From Clavelina lepadiformis (Eukaryota; Chordata; Ascidiacea; Aplousobranchia; Clavelinidae), in NCBI RefSeq assembly GCF_947623445.1, contig NC_135240.1, positions 9,238,001-9,302,000 on the forward strand: DNA of 64,000 nt, written 5' to 3'. This document shows, piece after piece, positions 13,001-25,355 of the stretch. The translations under genes and the position numbers were made by a program. Under the pieces are notes generated by a model. It made no database searches and was not told where the DNA came from. It worked only from the letters and a program-made list of their open reading frames with translations. Every line of letters starts with the position of its first letter. The stretch's first letter is position 1.

Positions 13001-16000
13001 AATCATGAACTTATTTGTTCACTTAAAACGTGAGAAAAACTATCTCTGAAAGGCATAATTTCCGATAAAAAGTATAGGGAAATCTCTAACTAGTAGTCCT
13101 AAGCGAGATAACATCTACGAATAGACTGTGCTCATGCCAACAGAGCTTAACAAAACGCTTTAGACATAGATAAACCACGCTAGTGCGAAATTCGCTGTGT
13201 ACTGAAAAGGCCAGAAATAAAATCTACGACTAAAAGCGAGGCAAAATATCGCATTTCAACCAACTATCAAAAAACAAATAGGCGACCTTAATACACCGAA
13301 AAATCCGTACAAAAGCACAGATTAAAGTATTTGACAATGCAGAAATACAATCTGCACCCACCATGTACAAAACTGTTGTCGAGAGCGGTTGCAGCTGCGA
13401 AGCTTCCAAAATACACAGTTCCGCTTCGTCACAAAGATCTTGGGCAAGGTAGACCTCGGCCACTTGTAGCCACGCTTGACTGTACACTGATGAAAACCCG
13501 GATAATCTGATCAAAATATTAACCGCTAGTTGGAGCTACACGGCCAACGGTTTGCATCGAAATGAATGAGAAACGTACCGCGGCTGCAGATCGGCGAACG
13601 ACGACGTAATTTCTGACGAAGCTTCCTCGTACTTGGAAGGGGCAACTGATCCCGCCATCACCGAACCTGCATAAATATAGCGCCGTCATGAAAGCTAGTG
13701 CCAGTGGCAGATTTTCCAGTCGTAGAAGTTCTTGGCAACTAACCTGTATCTAGTTCTGCGCCCAAACTTTGATTGGCAACGCTTAATCCATCACTTGTCA
13801 TCCGGTCAATGGTGCCTTCCACCGCTCTATTGTTATCCATGCTATGGGGAAAATATTATTCAATTTCTGGATATAGTTGAGACAATGTAAATCTGACCAA
13901 CGCTGAGGAAGTTGCAATAACATCGTTTAATAAAAAAGCGCTTATTACTTGTTGGTGGCCTCTGGTTTTGACGCCCACAACTTTATAATCTCGTCGCAAG
14001 TTCTCAAAGCTTCATTGTCCTCACCCATCTCTTGTTCTAGTTTGCATTTGGTTGCAAGCAACCTGAAATTTTTTAACGATATCACAATTCAGACGACTGT
14101 TTGCATTTACAATATCACCGCTGCAAAATCAGACTCAAACCCAAACGAACAAACATGGAAAAGAAAAAAATACTGCACGCTGCACAGCATAAAGTTCTTG
14201 ACTACGCTTTACTAATCTAATCATATATCAAAAACGCACTGACAGGAAGTCGGTAACTAACGTCAGAGTAAACTAAAAATTGACTTTACTTTATGTTGCC
14301 GGGATGCATTTGCAGGGCTCTTTGCACGTTCACCTTCGCTTCTTGACACTGATTACGAGAGGTTAGAAGTAAAGTGAGCAGATGTAGACAGTCTACGTCT
14401 TCCGGGTTTAGATCAAGGGCTTGTTTGACCTGATATTTACACAAAAAGTTTAAGTTTATATACAAAGTTAAAACGCGTAGTCTTCAAGAAAGTATGTAAT
14501 GTGCACGTAGTCAATTCACTTTTTTCCCATTCCAAAACTTGTATAGATACTGGAAATAAATGATTGAAAAATGATTTTGTTCAATCCTCAATCGATTCAA
14601 AAAGTGTCGTACGCTATATAGGAAGGAAAGTATTAAATAGGCTAACACGATATGCTGGAACTAGGTCGCCTATTTACATTCCGATACATATACAAAAATA
14701 ATACCAATTTCAGAATGGCATGAATAACCAAGTTTGTCAAATGACAATATTCCGTTCAAAACATCCAAACTACAGAGATGAATGCCAAAATTCCGTAACC
14801 CTGCCCGACATCATTACACAACTGGTGACTAAACTTTGTACTGACTGGCGCCGTTTGAGCGTAAATTGCCAGTTGGCCTTCGACGAAGGATGAAATTTGA
14901 AACAGTAGCAGTGTGAAGAAATTATTGGGTTGAAACATGCGTGGATATTTGTACTCGTATTACGCTTAACATACTATACAGACTTCTTTCAGCGTCACGC
15001 ATGCACTTTAAAACAAGTCTCACACGCCATTTAGTCATGTGATTGTCACAATGTCATGTCACGTGTTTCTATAAACATTATCAAACACGTGACATGACGT
15101 ACGTGCCTTGACACAATTGAAAGATTTTATATTTGAAATAGGTGTCTGGTAAGTGGTACAATTACCTTCTCCATTGCTTGAGAAATATTGCGGTCATGAG
15201 CGAATTCCAACGCCATGAGCAATAAAGGTTTGTGATCAAACTCATCCAAAGACTGTGATCTTGAACATAGAGGTAAGTTACTCAGACTTGGGATTCATTT
15301 AGCATTGTATAGGAACCGAAAATATATTTACTTGGAATACGAAACAATTGCTTCTCTTCTACATTGAACCCTTTCCTTTTGAGAGACAACTGCAAAAATT
15401 AGGTTAATTTAAACGCATAAAACTGAAGAAAAAGATATCTGATTTTCAGAACTATTTGAACAATCTCAGTTTAAGTAAAACAAGTCTGCACAAATTGTTT
15501 ATAATTACATCCAAAAGTTATGATGTTATTCTTTATACGTTGGCTTTAATCTACGCGACTGATCGTATAAATAGTCTCTATGCATTACAGATTGTAAACA
15601 CTGAAATTAATCCATCGTTAAAAAATTGCTTGACCCGAAATTAAATTTGCACAAGCAAGTAAAAACCGCATTTTACCAGTTAATGCCTTTAAGGACATTC
15701 CCACACCGACATACAAATGAGCTTGAGAGAGTTGACAATCAGCGTCTGAGGATTTACTAAGTATATCAACAGCATTCTGTGCAAACTTCAACCCCTCTTC
15801 AACTTTGGCAGGATTGCATTCCAAACAAGTTTTGGCAGCAAGCAGAGCCGACGTTGAGTCATCAGGATTAATTCGGCAACATTCAGAAAATGCAGGAATG
15901 GCCTGGTTCATCTAAACACAAAAATAGAGCTGTAAAGTTCATCACAACCACTCTTACAGAAGGCAATATTACTGCGTGTCACAGTGGCAGTGGCAATGCA

Positions 16001-19000
16001 GTTTTGTAGCAACCTGTGGCATGCAGATTAATACTAACTAGTACAAGGGGTTTACCGTTTCTCTACTTATTCTGATCCTTTTAACAATTTCATGCAAAAG
16101 AGCAATTTTATGTGTTATCGATAAGAATAAGATATTTTTTAAAACATCAACTGGGGTTACCTTTCCAGCTGAATATAATGACAGTGCATACTGATGCCAC
16201 AAGTAGTGATGGTTGAATGCATACTTTAAAGACTTTTCTATGCACTGCAAAGTAGAAACATTACTGACATTATCACACTAGTGTGCATTCGTTTACAGTT
16301 ATACACTGCTTTATATGAAAACCAGCACAAAATCAGTCAGACGGCTAACATTCTGTTAACTGAAGCAGCAAAAGTGTCTGAACACTTTCAATACTTACAC
16401 AACTTAACAAATTGTATTGGCCAAGTGAGGAAGCAGCAATGCAAAGAAGGTTGTGAAGATTTTCAGCATTCCGTAAAGTTTCTTCTCGACTGTCAGCATG
16501 ATCTGGGGACATGTCGAGAACAGGGTCGACGTTCAGCTGATTTTAAAAACATATTGACATGGTCAAATAGTTATTCAACCGCCAAACCATATTACCTTGG
16601 CAAAATTAGACAATTAATGGTTTTAATATTTACCATTATTTCTGATATCAAGATAAGTAATATTGCTTCTTGTTCAATATTTGATGGAGAGAACTCACTG
16701 AAAAGACAAAGGCGTTGATGATAAACTAATAATTGTCCAACTATCATCACTGTAATTGACAATCATTTTGCCAGAAAATGATCGAAGGTATTTGTTCATA
16801 ACACTGAACTTCATGCTTCCATAAATGGTAAAGTCATGCATTGTTTGAGATTGAGTAAATGCATGTGCGATGTGAAGAAAACAAAAAAGACTGTGAAAAC
16901 TGCTATGTGAGGTTGAAAGAACATGCAACTTAGCAAAGAAAAAGCCAGAGAAAAGTTAGTGAATCAGTTGTGAACACAAATTAAAATTTGGCTTTTTTCT
17001 ATTTGGCATTGGAGCTATCTCAGTAAACCTAAATCAAGATACCGTTGAAATGAAACCATTCACTAAACAAAGAAGCTTTGCTTATTGCTTGATGTTTTTC
17101 TCCATATGATTCCAGATAGGAGCGTTATCATTACTGAAAGATCAGTGTCTGAACCAACTAAACTTAATAGCTAAAATATTTCCATAAACATTCACATGTA
17201 TCGGAAATTTGCCTAACAAAATACAACAAGAACTACATTTCATCATTTGACAATAGCTTACAAACAAAATAACAGATCATGCAGTGAATCAAATAAATAC
17301 ATGATTAAGCCCTAAAGTGCAGTGAGTTATAGGTATTACTGGTGAGGCATTAATACCTAGCACAACACAAAAAACCTTGATTTGTTACATGTTTATGAAC
17401 CGATGTAACACAAAAAACTAGAAGTCGCAAGCAAAATGCTCTGCGAATGTTTCGAACAAGTGCATTAGACCATCCACTAACTTTTCTCCTAGAAAAAACT
17501 TTGGCTTTGAACTGGAAGAAGTTTGTGGTAAAAGTGTAGAAGAAAAAGAAGAATCATCTACACCAGATTCATATTCTGACTTTTTGTTGCAAGCATTGAA
17601 GACCGATGTCGACATGTTGGAGCTTTTTCTCTCCAGAGCATCACAGTGCCGGTAATTTGTATTGGAAATACCACGCAAAAGAATGGCAGCTAGTTTGCAT
17701 GATAATGTCTGCAAGTAAGAAACACAAAATTATCTACTGATAATATTCCAGCTATGTCTGGCTCCAACATCATGTAATCATCTATATCAGGGTGGTCCAA
17801 GATTACCAGCACGAAGTGCCTCATTAAGGTTTGAGAAAAACATTGCATGCCGCAAATAGGGGAAACTCTAGGCTACTGTAAGCAAAGGTTTGAGTTTACT
17901 GATCTAATCGACTTAATTTTTTGACGCACGACTAATAATGCATTTCTTCATACTTTCTACTCATTTGTGACTGCGTCTGCAACAAATAGCAAAAATCATC
18001 GCATGTGTGTGTCGTCACACAATACTGTGACATTAACCATAAAAAAGCATTGTTACTCCATAATAATCACATATTGACTTGCACTTCAATGATGTTCGAC
18101 TTATCTCCTGCTGTAGGCTAATGTAATGCATTTAAATAAAATGTAGTTGTATTTTAACAAACTGCTGATTTTGCACTAGAAAATATGGCTTTCAATATCA
18201 CTGAAAGTGATCGCAGACCGCACAAAATTTGTCCACTGGCTGCATGCGGCTCACGTTCCAGGGTTTGGATCACCCTGATCTATATGACAAAAACTAACTT
18301 TAAACATGACACTCAAACCTGCAGAAGTTGAGGGCATAGAATGGTATGCAGAGAACGCAAGACAGACCGTAAAAGATTGATTGCATTCCATATATTTCTG
18401 AAAGGCAAATCACACTGTGAGACCAATCTTAAAAGCAAAAATATGAAAATCTGGTGAAAAGGTTTTCTAAGCTACTTGTTTTTTATGTGAAGAACTATAG
18501 CACGATGAATGGCAGTTTCTGATACTGAGCTCACTAAGTTGTCATCTGATGCAGCTCCATGAGAATTGTTGAAAAGCTGTAGACACACACTTCAATGTCA
18601 AGTAAAACTTACAAAAAAATTAAATTGCAATTGCATTGATAATCTCAAGAAAGAACAGTTGAAATTAAAACTAGCATTATGTATACTTGCCTACTTTTTG
18701 GCATACATGTTACCTTTTCATGGTCAGCCAGATATTTGATCAATAATTGAACCGATTGTTCGTAGTTGGCTATAATCTCAGTACTTTCACTTCCAGAATT
18801 TCGTAAAGCTTGCTCTTCCAAACACAAACCTGAAACAGTAGTGCGAATTCAAAAGGTTTATCTAACTCCAACACCTTACCCTAGCCTGGTGGTATATAAA
18901 GTGTGTTGAGTGCAGAATTCAAGGGTTATACAAGATAACTATAAATACATACTGTGGAATTATCTGCTCTAGCACATTGTCACAAATATAAGTTCTATGC

Positions 19001-21655
19001 TTTGAAATGCAACTGATAATAATACACAATCAGCAAAAGGATTTTCAATTAATTTTTCTCGACATTTCATTTTGTTCCTATAAGCATTGCACCTGTATTG
19101 TTGGAGATTGAATAAAGTTGGCATTAATTTTGAAACAAATCAGGTATCAGTTAGTCAGTTTATTTATTTGTATCAGTTAGTTGTGTGCAAATATTTCTTA
19201 GCAAAACAACTCAAATTCCACTCACTGATTTACTAAGCAAATGCCTACTTGCACAAAGCAGGTGCTCCATGGGCAGCAATTCAAACTAATTTTGTGTGCT
19301 CAAAACAAAAACTGACAAGAGGGCATATGTTACAACCACATGCTTGCTAGGTTCACATATCAACTTTCAAGTTGGGTGGTTATATATTTAAGCAAGAAAA
19401 AACTCATTGAATGCCTTTTTTGACAGTGAAATTGACACGCCTATGACTTACCTTTGATGGCATAAGCTTCTGAAAGGATTCTGACTTTAAACAGTTGTGA
19501 AATAGATTTTATCATGGAACCGAGGTTAAGTTTATTATAAATATCCAATGATCCCTTTAAATTGCCTTGAGAGTAATGAACTTTTGCCAAAAGAAGGCTT
19601 GATTCTTCAGGAACATTGAACTGTATTAAAAACATATTGTATATTACAGTATACTGTTTGACGGTTGTTTATCTACAAGCCAAAACACAAGACGATATGT
19701 GATAAGTTATTATTCCAGAATTATCATGATTAATACTTGAGTACCACCAGAGTCTTCACCTGGGAATTCTTGCATTCACTTGTTTGTAAATCTGTTAAGC
19801 ACTTTTTTACTGATTGCAGAGACTCCCGAGCATTATAAATATTTTCAGGGCAAGCTTCATTTGCAGTCAAATAGTTTTCCAATTCTGCTTCCTTTTGCAC
19901 CAAGAGCACTACAGGATCTAAAATACAGTGAAACCTTGTTAACTTGACTTTGCTTAATTAAAAATTTTAAATAACTTAATGCAGCCTTTCTCCTGGCAAA
20001 TCACTTAAAATGCATGTACATAAGTAATAATAATTCAAAATTTTGATTAGCTCATACGGTTGCCAGGAGATAACTGGCACCCGTTATATCAAATTTTGTA
20101 CAACAATTAATATGACGTAATGCGAACATCATGGCCATTCGATTTGTTATTGGTTTTCTATTCGCCAGAAACATCAAATTTTGATTTTACATTCTTTTGC
20201 CTTATCACTTTAAAACTCTCGTGTGGACTTCAGTATACAACATTTACCTCAAGTTGAGTCTGTCATGATGTAGTAGTAAAACGTGTTGTAATGACTCAAG
20301 TCATGTTATGATAGATGTAAAAACAAAAGATTACAGTATTAGGTAACAGAAAAAGATATTTTCCTAAAAAATACACTTCTCAGATAAAAATTATCAATCA
20401 GACAAACTTTGAGATGGCCCTGGTGAATGGTAACTAACTTAATGCAACCTTTAACGTAACACAACTTTCCATGACATTAACAACATTAGCTTAACTCCAA
20501 TCACACAGCCGGCTGGCTTGACTTGTGTCGAAAACATGACTTGCAACAATTTTGATAAAAATGTTATCTAATCATGACCTGGTACAGTATTTATGCACAA
20601 TTTGGATTATAGCTACTAGTCAAAAGGTAATTAATAAGTCCTACAATTTTGTTGTGTAATATATTTAGAGACTTCAAAATACTGTATGAAGCAGATCCCC
20701 AGACCAATATCCTATATTGTAAAATTCTATACCCCAAAGTCTGGGCCATAGTGTAACACCCTAAAAAATCCAAGTCTAGCATTGACCCAAGTGCACAACC
20801 ATAGCATAATTGTGTCCTAATGCATTTAACTCCTAACCTAATTGTGATGTTGGGTTTAGTGCAGAAGTGCACAACCAAGTGACGTCACAATTTAAGTAAT
20901 AGGGGTCTAGTACATAAATGCATCACAAGGTTGTGTACTTCTGCAGTAGAACTGTCATATCAATATGTCTTCTTCTAGCTTTTACATGGCTGTGCACTTC
21001 CATACTAGGTTTAAAGCGTCTAGGCTTCAAAGCATAAGTGCACAATCAAGTGAATTCTTGAAACATTTGTAAAGCCTACCGGGCTCCTACTTGGACTACA
21101 GAGTATGGCTGTTTTCAGCAAGATTTTGGGTGCGCCAAACAACCAAAAATGACAAGTGTGGGTGCACAAAGATTGTCGGAAGCAATGGAAGTGTTTACCT
21201 AAGTGCAATGTAGTATGTACACAGCCAGACAGTGTAATGTCAGAATGTAGCCAAGTATGTATATCAGTAACATCACAGTAATGTACAGTTTCAATTAGGC
21301 TTAAATCAATTGAAATTTGAGTGCACAGAAGTTCTATCATAGACGTTAAGTACAAAATAACGCACCTAAGTGCGCCACTTAAGCTCATGAAAAGCAGTAT
21401 TGAATACCCTTATTTCAAACTTTACAGTCTGGACTACTCAAACTGTGACGTAATTTGGTTGTGCAATTCCAGACTTCCGCACTAGACCCAATTCAAATGT
21501 ACTTATATACCGTCATGTTCTATAAACTATCATAGTATACCTGAAGAACCGTATTTATTTTCCAATAACTTCGTCGCATCTTTTGCTTTTTCCCACAGCC
21601 CTTGATTGCGAAAACGCAAGACTTCTGCTTCCAGTTTTTGTCGTTTATTCGACAT
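10027..21655 (-). CDS. ttc7: TTC7 (tetratricopeptide repeat protein 7), PI4KA-complex scaffold, 21 coding exons
   Basis: Coding exons, 5' to 3': 21541-21655, 19760-19917, 19452-19620, 18714-18829, 18476-18576, 18319-18397, 17482-17708, 16634-16697, 16399-16536, 16161-16244, 15677-15911, 15332-15389, 15166-15259, 14290-14429, 13949-14062, 13744-13841, 13579-13666, 13362-13479, 11482-11572, 11164-11269, 10027-10156. They sum to 2523 bases with every phase matching, giving 840 aa, the length of vertebrate TTC7A/B. Conserved stretches: AKVHYSQGNLKGSLDIYNKL and RILSEAYAIKGLCLEE near the N-end, AILLRG, SLKYAFNHHYLWHQYALSL, RINPDDSTSALLAAK, the TPR pair around WLQVAEVYLAQ and VLYMRG, and the C-end ECSFFALNLESTAPV. 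TTC7 is a helical TPR protein that joins PI4KIIIalpha to EFR3 and FAM126/hyccin at the plasma membrane. Introns hold four of the transposons described below. The acceptor of exon 13 (TTCAAG) and donor of exon 7 (GTTAGT) are weaker but fit the family alignment. One gene stands for the vertebrate TTC7A/TTC7B pair. Confidence 0.95.
10581..10932. mobile_element. hAT-type MITE A, nested, in last TTC7 intron
   Basis: A 352-bp element with perfect 12-bp inverted ends CAGGGTTGCCAT and an exact 8-bp duplication CCTATAGC (10573-10580 and 10933-10940). The inside has a poly-A run (from about 10684) and many copies of AAATAAGGAC. It inserted at the left edge of MITE B. About 155 bases of its interior (about 10665-10822) resemble the interior of the element at 31976-32336. 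Confidence 0.88.
10940..11093. mobile_element. hAT-type MITE B, host of MITE A
   Basis: A 154-bp element with 14-bp inverted ends CAGGGATGTCCAAC / GTTGGACATCCCTG. The right target duplication TCCTATAG is at 11094-11101. The left copy is at 10572-10579, separated from B by MITE A. The words CTGCGGCCC near the left end and ATGCGGCCC near the right are like those in old hAT repeats of other animals. Confidence 0.85.
12000..12415 (+). pseudogene. Decayed LINE reverse-transcriptase fragment, antisense in TTC7 intron 18
   Basis: Broken open frames on the plus strand carry reverse-transcriptase motifs in the right order. There is IAFIDFTKAF (motif A, about 12097-12126, here followed by V where D is usual), then GTGTTKI and NGARQYNILSLLLWC (the region that normally reads RQGxxLSP), then ILGYVEDIA (motif C, about 12379-12405, where the catalytic YxDD reads YVED). 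Frameshifts separate the parts. It is a dead non-LTR retrotransposon piece, and the clade (RTE/R2/CR1-like) cannot be fixed by eye. Confidence 0.6.
15053..15098. repeat. Perfect inverted repeat with two CACGTG cores
   Basis: Two 16-base arms, GTCATGTCACGTGTTT (15053-15068) and its exact reverse complement (15083-15098), are separated by a 14-base spacer inside TTC7 intron 13. Each arm holds a CACGTG E-box. The neighbourhood (15034-15050) repeats GTCATGTGATTGTCAC-like words. Confidence 0.75.
17788..18277. mobile_element. hAT-type MITE E in TTC7 intron 6
   Basis: A 490-bp element with inverted ends CAGGGTGGTCCAA / (reverse strand) CAGGGTGATCCAA and an exact 8-bp duplication ATCTATAT (17780-17787 and 18278-18285). 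Near the right end is GCATGCGGCTCACGTTCC, the kind of subterminal word seen in many animal hAT repeats. It is non-coding. Confidence 0.87.
20850..21491. mobile_element. Element with about 50-bp terminal inverted repeats in TTC7 intron 1
   Basis: The left end TTGGGTTTAGTGCAGAAG, followed by GCACAACCAAGTGACGTCAC, is mirrored by the right end (reverse strand) TTGGGTCTAGTGCGGAAG followed by GCACAACCAAATTACGTCAC. A further partial copy of the end word (GGGTCTAGT..., about 20901) lies inside, and related GTGCACAACCA words also occur at about 20790. No clear target duplication is visible, so the superfamily is open. Confidence 0.6.
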
Positions 21656-22659
21656 AGCCTACAGTAGTAAATGTTTAATAAGTGCTGTCTGACCGTAACA
21701 AATTATGGTATCGCTTTAACCATTTACAATTGCTCTAGCGGACTAGCCTATGATCCAGCTTATCCTAAATGTTTTCGTGGTGTACTGTATAATTGTGCTG
21801 AACCATTCATAACTGGTAAATAATGCATCAGCTGCGTTAATATCATAGACATCGGAAATACTAATATAAATAACAATATAAATTACTATTACATAAACGT
21901 CTAATTAAAATACTTTGTATCCCCTACCACTCTCTTCTTTGTATTTTATTGTACGGCTTACTTTTCGTCATTGTCTGTGGGGCAACGAAAAATAAAATGC
22001 TAACCATTATAGCGTAATAAAATAGCAATTCCACCAGCAAACAACGAGGAGGGAAAGCAGTAACGCCCAAAGGCTTAAAACTTGGAAAAATAATGTAACC
22101 AAAGGATGTTTAAAAGATGAATAATTAATAGTTAGCACGACCAGTAAACTTGTACTGTGCCAACTTACAGTGTTCTTACTAGATTGTTTTGGTTGTACAT
22201 AGTTACTGTTTGATCGATTGTTTGCTAGTCTGACTCCATTGATGTGCGTGTTGCGAAAACGAAAACCAACGGTCGAGAAGTAAACGATAGGTGGTGTGTG
22301 ACGTAACATTGCATGGAAACTGAGCACGCGTAATAAAGACCGACCTAATAAATGACCGTCTGCTCCTAAATGCGAGAAATGTATTGATGGTACAAATCTT
22401 ATAAATTTACGGCGGCGATGGCCCCTGTGGCCTACCCTGGCTATGTTTATGCTTGCAGCGACTATAAATATGAATATTCTGTAGGCCTAGGCATATACTA
22501 AAAAAAGATATAGTAAGCTGACGTTCTTCCTGCTTTTGTTTCTTTATAAAAGTTTTTTTTTTATTAAATAACCGAAGGAAAAGTCTGAAACGAGCCAGCT
22601 TTGTCAATTAACAAAGTATTCTTTCATTTGCAAAGAGCGCAATCCGCATTTACACATGC

Positions 22660-22845
22660 CGTCTTCATTTTTTGGTTCAACCACTGGCCTTGCAATAAAT
22701 GCGGTTCGTGTTCGATACCCTGTGGTGCCATACCGTTGTAATGCCCTTGGGCAAGGTATTAAGGACACTTGCTCCTGTTCAGTAAACTTGGTAGCAGTAA
22801 TAAATCTGGGCAATACTATATAAAAAAAATAATAAAAAAATTAAA
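22660..22845 (+). repeat. Possible tRNA-derived SINE
   Basis: On plus, a B-box-like GTGTTCGATACCC (about 22710) is followed by TGCCCTTGGGCAAGGTATTA (22742-22761). That word resembles one I remember from many invertebrate SINEs (TTGGGCAAGG-cACTTAA). An A/T-rich tail of AATAAAAAAATTAAA type follows at about 22820-22845. The A box is unclear and no target duplication was found. Confidence 0.4.
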
Positions 22846-24727
22846 TATATGCGACAATCAGAACTTGCACAAAGGCTAGCTCAAATTAAATTATTTGAAT
22901 TAAATTGAATTAAATATCGCTGATTTCCCCTTCGTAAGAGCAGAACAACGTGTCGTGTAGTTATGTAATGCATTATCAATATTATTTTCAAAGATTGCCA
23001 AAACTTATTTCGTAATGTTTTTTTTAATGCCACCCTTTGTTGTGACACTTACGTTGTCGTACGGTGAACGAGTTGAATGAATAGCGCGTAATTATTCGTC
23101 AAAAATTTGAATTGGCTTGGCTGGACATTATGAAGTTTATTTACACGGTTGGAAGTTGTTTGCAATCCGCAAGTTGAATCCCTTCTTTAGACTTTTTGAA
23201 GAATTTTCCAGTTAAATAGCGGTAACTAGCAGGAGAAATAACCACATTAAACTATAAAATGTATTGTAACGTTATACTTCAAAGTGTTGTAAGAGGCGCC
23301 CTGAGTAGCGCGCTTTTTGCTCTTTTATTTGCTCTCTTCTACTATCTCGTTTCACACCATCGCCTTTCCGCTTTCGCTGTTTATCTGTAAGGTGTTGTAC
23401 TTTCTGCTCTCGTATTTGTGTAATATTATTTGTCATCTTTTCCCTTACTTTAGTTGTTATCTCTTTATTATCTTGCATGATGCCTTTTCCGCTTGACTGT
23501 TCATAAGGTACTGTAAGTAAAAGTTGTATGTACATTTTTTCTCTTCCTTCTTTCGTTTTGCGCTTTCTCTTCGGGGAAACACCTTTCCTTATGATCGCGT
23601 TACTTCGAACTTCAATACGCTGTTTATTTTTGATGGTATTTATGCTTTGCTCCTTCTGCGACAATACGTATGATTTTGAAAACGTTTTCTATAACAATTT
23701 GGGTAAGACATTGACGTTGATATAGAGAAGTAAGAAACTATGCTAAACATTTCGCTATGGCGAGACGCCGTAATTTGTAGAAAATATCTGAATCAAACAA
23801 TCGTATCTTTAGTTTCACTAGAGGGCCCGTCGTCCTCTGGATGGCAAATCTTCTCAGATAAAAAATTTCTTTTCGAATGGCCTTATTAAATGGATATAAT
23901 GTTTGACATATTGGGATGTGTATTGCACTACTTGACATATTGCAATAACATCCCTCAACGTTACATGCCGGCTTTGCTGCTTCTGTTATTCCAAAATCTG
24001 AGCGAGGTGGATGGTGAAGTTTGATGCTATTTCACGGCTATTCTTCGATACTAACGAATTTCATCTCAAGACGTAAATATTATTGATTAGTGTTTGTCCT
24101 AGGAATCACTTGCACATAGTCAGATTGTAATGAAATGATTGTTATCGTTCCTTAGACCGTAAGGACGACCACTTCAATTACAATGTTTGTCTGTAGAATT
24201 GCTTAATGTCCTCGAAGTGAAATGAGTCTCAGGTCGTTGTTTCGCTTCTCTTAATCTTAGAATCAATTGTATACCATGACAACTGTATAAACTGGTTATA
24301 TTGTTTCTTGTTTAAACGATTACATTAAATAAGACATTGTGACAGCTACACAATAAAGTCGACCACTTTCTATGGTTAACTTCGTAGACTGTGACGCAAC
24401 CAATAGCTGCAAATGAAAGAATAACTCACGTCACGAATTATAACGATACACCGGAAGTCATGCATAGGCGACACGTAACGCAATGCTTTGCTTTGCCGAT
24501 TTTCGTAGTCTATGCGGCATTCGATTTGCAAGCAATTTTATAATATCATCACAAGATAAACACATATTAATTAAATTTGATCAGAAAATTATTTTGGAAA
24601 TTTTTTTCTGCATTTCAATACCGATAACAAGAAAAAGATACGTCGTGGTTAAAAAAAATTTTCCGCTTGCTTACAGTAATAGAACTGCGCGTGATAAAAG
24701 CATGTGACTTGATTCATGATTGCTCAT

Positions 24728-24737
24728 GTCACGTGAT
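24728..24737. promoter_or_regulatory. E-box resembling a CLEAR (TFEB/MITF) site upstream of ABCA5
   Basis: GTCACGTGAT matches 9 of 10 bases of the CLEAR consensus GTCACGTGAC. It lies about 620 bases before the ABCA5 start codon, between two further GTCAC/GTGAC half-words (about 24704 and 24739). That it controls ABCA5 or TTC7 is inference. Confidence 0.35.
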
Positions 24738-25355
24738 CGTCACAAAGCGCTTGTTTACATGTTCGGATGACGTAGCTCCAAAGAAAATTCCCTTCTCATT
24801 TTGCCAACAGCCGCAAAGAAATAGCTTTTATATATGAGGTAATTTCTGTCCAGTCATGTCAAATGCAGTTCGTGTATGGGCGTCATGAAAGCAATTTAGC
24901 TCTACTACTGCATATTGGTTCCTTCCATGACTGTATGAAGAACTACAAGCATTGTTATTTCAACAATGTATAATATAAACACATTAACAGTTTTTATGGG
25001 TTAGGTTTTAACATTACTTGTTGAAGTTAGTACATTTTCCTTTCAATTTGGATTAGGAAAAATGTCTCCGTAACTTATGTGTCTGTTGTGTAAAAATAAG
25101 ATGATGCAGAATTAGTTCAGTAATTAGTTGTTTGAAAATAGAACTGAATGCTATTGTCGATATCAACTTGACTTTATTGCAGTTCACTTATCTTTATAAT
25201 TTCCTTGTCTGTTTCTTTATACAATTGGCAGAATACCATTTAACGAGTTTATGTTGCAGTTGTTCAAATATTAACTTTATCTTTCTATATATATCTAAAA
25301 TATTGAGTTGAATTTCGAATTTTTCAGATCATTGCTTTTGCAGTTTGCTGCAAAA

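Larger units (their letters stand above)
21656..25355. other. Divergent spacer between TTC7 and ABCA5 start codons
   Basis: About 3.7 kb separates the head-to-head genes and should hold both promoters and 5' UTR exons. It contains a possible SINE (22660-22845) and an E-box cluster near 24730. A Lys/Arg-rich 130-codon open stretch (23272-23664, minus) has no recognisable family and may be chance. Just before the ABCA5 start, TTTTTCAG at about 25320 and TTTGCAG at 25337-25343 look like acceptor sites. They could join a non-coding 5' exon or, in a tunicate, a spliced leader. Confidence 0.5.

Noticed and set aside
16281..16718. 145-codon plus-strand open frame in TTC7
   Set aside because: It overlaps antisense to TTC7 exons 8 and 9, whose minus-strand phases and similarity are unambiguous.
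19925..19960. CAGTGAAACCTTGTTAAC after TA, resembling a Tc1/pogo-type end; similar words near 29722 (minus) and 44681
   Set aside because: No matching second end or clear element length at any of the three places, so I did not call transposons.
23272..23664. 130-codon Lys/Arg-rich minus-strand frame in the TTC7-ABCA5 spacer
   Set aside because: Low-complexity basic composition, no domain, no splice context; more likely chance.
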